A DNA stretch of 64,000 nucleotides. Origin: Cruorifilaria tuberocauda. Taxonomy: Eukaryota; Nematoda; Chromadorea; Rhabditida; Onchocercidae. The position numbers were made by a program, and so were the translations under genes. This document shows positions 62,301-64,000 of this stretch, piece after piece (position 1 is the first letter of the stretch; each line of letters begins with the position of its first letter). The notes beneath the pieces were generated by a model. The model had not been told where the DNA came from and did not search any database. It saw nothing but the letters and a program-made list of their open reading frames with translations. The stretch spans positions 1 to 64,000 of the forward strand of contig JABVXU010000010.1 of the NCBI GenBank assembly GCA_013365365.1. The letters are read 5' to 3'.

Positions 62301-63834
62301 CCTCCGGCTTTCCTAATTTTCTTATGTCACAATAGTCTGAGGATATCGTTTCGTTATCACTGCATGTTGAAAAACTTTCCTCAAGTTCTTTCTTTAACTG
62401 CTCCGACAATTCCACTGGAAGATAGCAGTGATCGTTGAAATATCCTTCTATATTTGCAACACCAAGCACCTCAACAAGATATTCAATTAACTCGATGATT
62501 TAGTGGTTTTAAGTTAAAAAGTTAAAACAATGACATTAATTATGTGCAGAACGAGCATACAATCAATTAATTATGTGAAATCACATGAAGCTGTTTTTAA
62601 ACCACTGATATTAGGATGTTCCCTTCATCACAAAAGATAAATAGAAAAAGAAGGAGATGAGAATACTAACAATCAGACGTTCATCGCATATCCGTTTAGT
62701 TCACATACAAAATGAAAGAAGCAATTTTTGAAAAAGTTCTTTGTTACCAACTTAATTCAGTTAAAACCTAATTTATTTCAAAAGTTCCAAGAAATTTGAC
62801 AATCCAAACCGATTCATTGAAAAGACGGCTGCAAAGTCTTTACCTTTTCATGTCTTGTTTGCAATCCTTTAGTAATTTGATTGAGTTCTGTCAAATGGGA
62901 TGTTGCTGTGCAGCTACTGTAATTTGTTCATTAATGAGTAAAATATTGCTTTGTTTAAACAATACATTTGTAATTCAATTGTTTGAAGTATAAAATATGA
63001 ATTTATATGAAAAATTGTTTCAGTAAATCATAATCTAAATTTTCAAGAAAAATGAGTCAAAAAATGCCAACCTTAAAGAATCAACTCCGTCACATACATT
63101 ATTTTCTGCAATTTCAGCGTTAACCAATAACGCTGTCTTTTCTTCAATTCCTTAAAAATTAAGATTGAATTATTACAGAAAATTTGGTCTCCATGCAAGA
63201 ATTTTTTAATATTATTTTTAACTTCTACTAGATATTAAAATAATATAAGATGCATAAAGCTTCAACAGAATCGAATGTTACACAGTTTCGAATGTTACAT
63301 CTCTGGAAATGTTTACTTCTGATGAAGAAAAAAGCATTTAAAAAGAACAATTAGTGTTAAACAACGGAATTTACATATAATTGCTTGTTCAATTTATTAA
63401 ATTAATGCTCAATAAAATGAAGGTTTTTTAAAATCAAACATCACAAAACAGTTCTAGCTCATAATTTATTTCACTCATGCTGTGATCTAAATTAAAAAAT
63501 TATTTCGAATGGAACAATTTTGCTAACCAGAACGTGCAGACAGTTTGTCAATTGGTCGAATTTCGTCAAAATCCTTTACAATATGTCCTTGTTCTAGCTG
63601 TTCCTCCACCTCTTCTTCTTCTTCCTCCTCCTCCTCCTCCTCTCCCTCCTCTTCCTCTTCCCCTTCCTCTTCCTCCTCCTCTTCTTCCTCTTCTTCCTCT
63701 TCCCCGTCCATTTCTTCCTCTTCGTCTTCTTCAGTTGTTGACCCTTCAACTGATGCTTCAGAGCCAAAGTGTTTTCTTCTTGAAAATATCCGATTCGAAC
63801 GACTAGCTGAAGAGGTAGATTCGCTTCCACTCAT
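59359..63834 (-). CDS. set-2: SET1/SETD1 histone H3K4 methyltransferase, C-terminal part
   Basis: This is the catalytic subunit of SET1/COMPASS, which methylates histone H3 lysine 4 at promoters. Exons seen: 63834-63528, 63150-63098, 62469-62268, 62076-61916, 61773-61642, 61516-61466, 61331-61206, 60852-60733, 60059-59859, 59589-59359. They join in frame to 527 residues. An acidic Glu run covers about residues 34-80. The N-SET region follows ([38 protein letters not shown]). The SET domain is about 385-505 ([48 protein letters not shown]), and the post-SET Cys cluster is [13 protein letters not shown]. The N-terminal RRM of SETD1 proteins is not in the window. Either the gene continues past 64000, entering through an acceptor at about 63839 (TCTTTAG), or ATG 63834 starts a short form like the one C. 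elegans set-2 makes. An alternative donor exists at 63072. Confidence 0.95.
63600..63735 (-). repeat. Glu-codon repeat in SETD1
   Basis: Coding GAG/GAA run giving an almost uninterrupted acidic stretch. On the plus strand it reads as spurious poly-Ser and poly-Pro frames. Such tracts occur in SETD1 proteins and commonly vary in length. Confidence 0.85.
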
Positions 63835-64000
63835 ACTTCTAAAGATGGCTCAATAATTTTTTCTCTAAGAAGAAATTAAGAATGTGAAATAGATGTAGCT
63901 GAAATTCGAAATCAAAAAGTAACACATAGAAAAACATGTTTTTATCATATAACTTGCGAAAATTTTTTTAAACGAACACTGATGGTAATGTCCGAACATA
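63835..64000 (-). other. edge of the window upstream of the SETD1 exon
   Basis: The frame upstream of ATG 63834 meets TGA within a few codons. The acceptor at about 63839 in phase 2 would allow an upstream exon outside the window. Nothing else can be said. Confidence 0.4.

Noticed and set aside
62843..62894. Possible extra SETD1 exon (acceptor TTTGACAG, donor AAAAG/GTAAAG)
   Set aside because: It would fit phase 0, but the acceptor is weak, the encoded segment has no family counterpart I know, and the direct join 63098 to 62469 already keeps the frame.
63534..63856. Plus-strand poly-Ser and poly-Pro frames
   Set aside because: Antisense of the Glu-rich coding repeat of SETD1.
1..64000. tRNA, rRNA, spliced-leader RNA, CRISPR, intact transposon or Wolbachia gene
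   Set aside because: I looked for the usual signatures (long transposase or polymerase frames, tRNA arm motifs, repeat-spacer periodicity) and found none; a covariance-model and repeat-library search would be decisive.

Overview
This window is an AT-rich animal nuclear sequence, most likely from a parasitic n​ematode and probably a filarial one. The reasons are small exons (17-310 bp), introns mostly of 100-500 bp ending in T-rich/CAG acceptors, long AT-rich spacers, and the gene content, which includes a sterol C-methyltransferase of the nematode STRM-1 type. There are no bacterial operons. I see no rRNA or tRNA genes, CRISPR arrays, or intact transposons. All gene models were built by eye from splice sites, reading-frame phase and remembered family features. 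Each complete multi-exon CDS sums to an exact multiple of three.

Layout. Positions 1-8493 hold no gene I can defend: simple repeats and a GC-richer island near 5750-6500. Then, on the minus strand, comes smg-6 (8500-21812, about 30 exons), the PIN-domain endonuclease of nonsense-mediated mRNA decay. A possible 38-residue two-exon gene starts divergently from it (plus, 22336-22749). A TMUB1/2-like membrane protein with a ubiquitin-like domain follows (minus, 24781-29574), with a second possible first exon at 29652-29723. It faces a small multi-span membrane protein (plus, 30117-31806). Next are a STRM-1-like sterol methyltransferase (minus, 32419-35268) and a winged-helix/nucleoside-phosphorylase-fold fusion (minus, 36297-41343). 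After a gene-poor spacer come TTC7, a scaffold of the PI4KIIIalpha complex (minus, 47269-54210), another 5.1 kb spacer, and the 3' part of the SET1/COMPASS histone H3K4 methyltransferase (minus, 59359-63834), which may continue beyond the right edge.

How the genes relate. They are unrelated housekeeping and regulatory genes. Six lie on the minus strand, each with its own spacer, and there is no sign of an operon. The most interesting structure is inside smg-6. One intron holds a 55-bp frameshifting cassette whose 5' splice site is the same CAG/GTAAGT junction that serves as 3' splice site of the next coding exon. The gene also has an exact 26-bp inverted copy of its last exon just downstream, a miRNA-like intronic hairpin, and an intronic 402-bp opposite-strand reading frame without any ATG. 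The winged-helix/phosphorylase protein appears to have lost the conserved Met-Glu of its nucleosidase active site, which suggests a binding rather than catalytic role.
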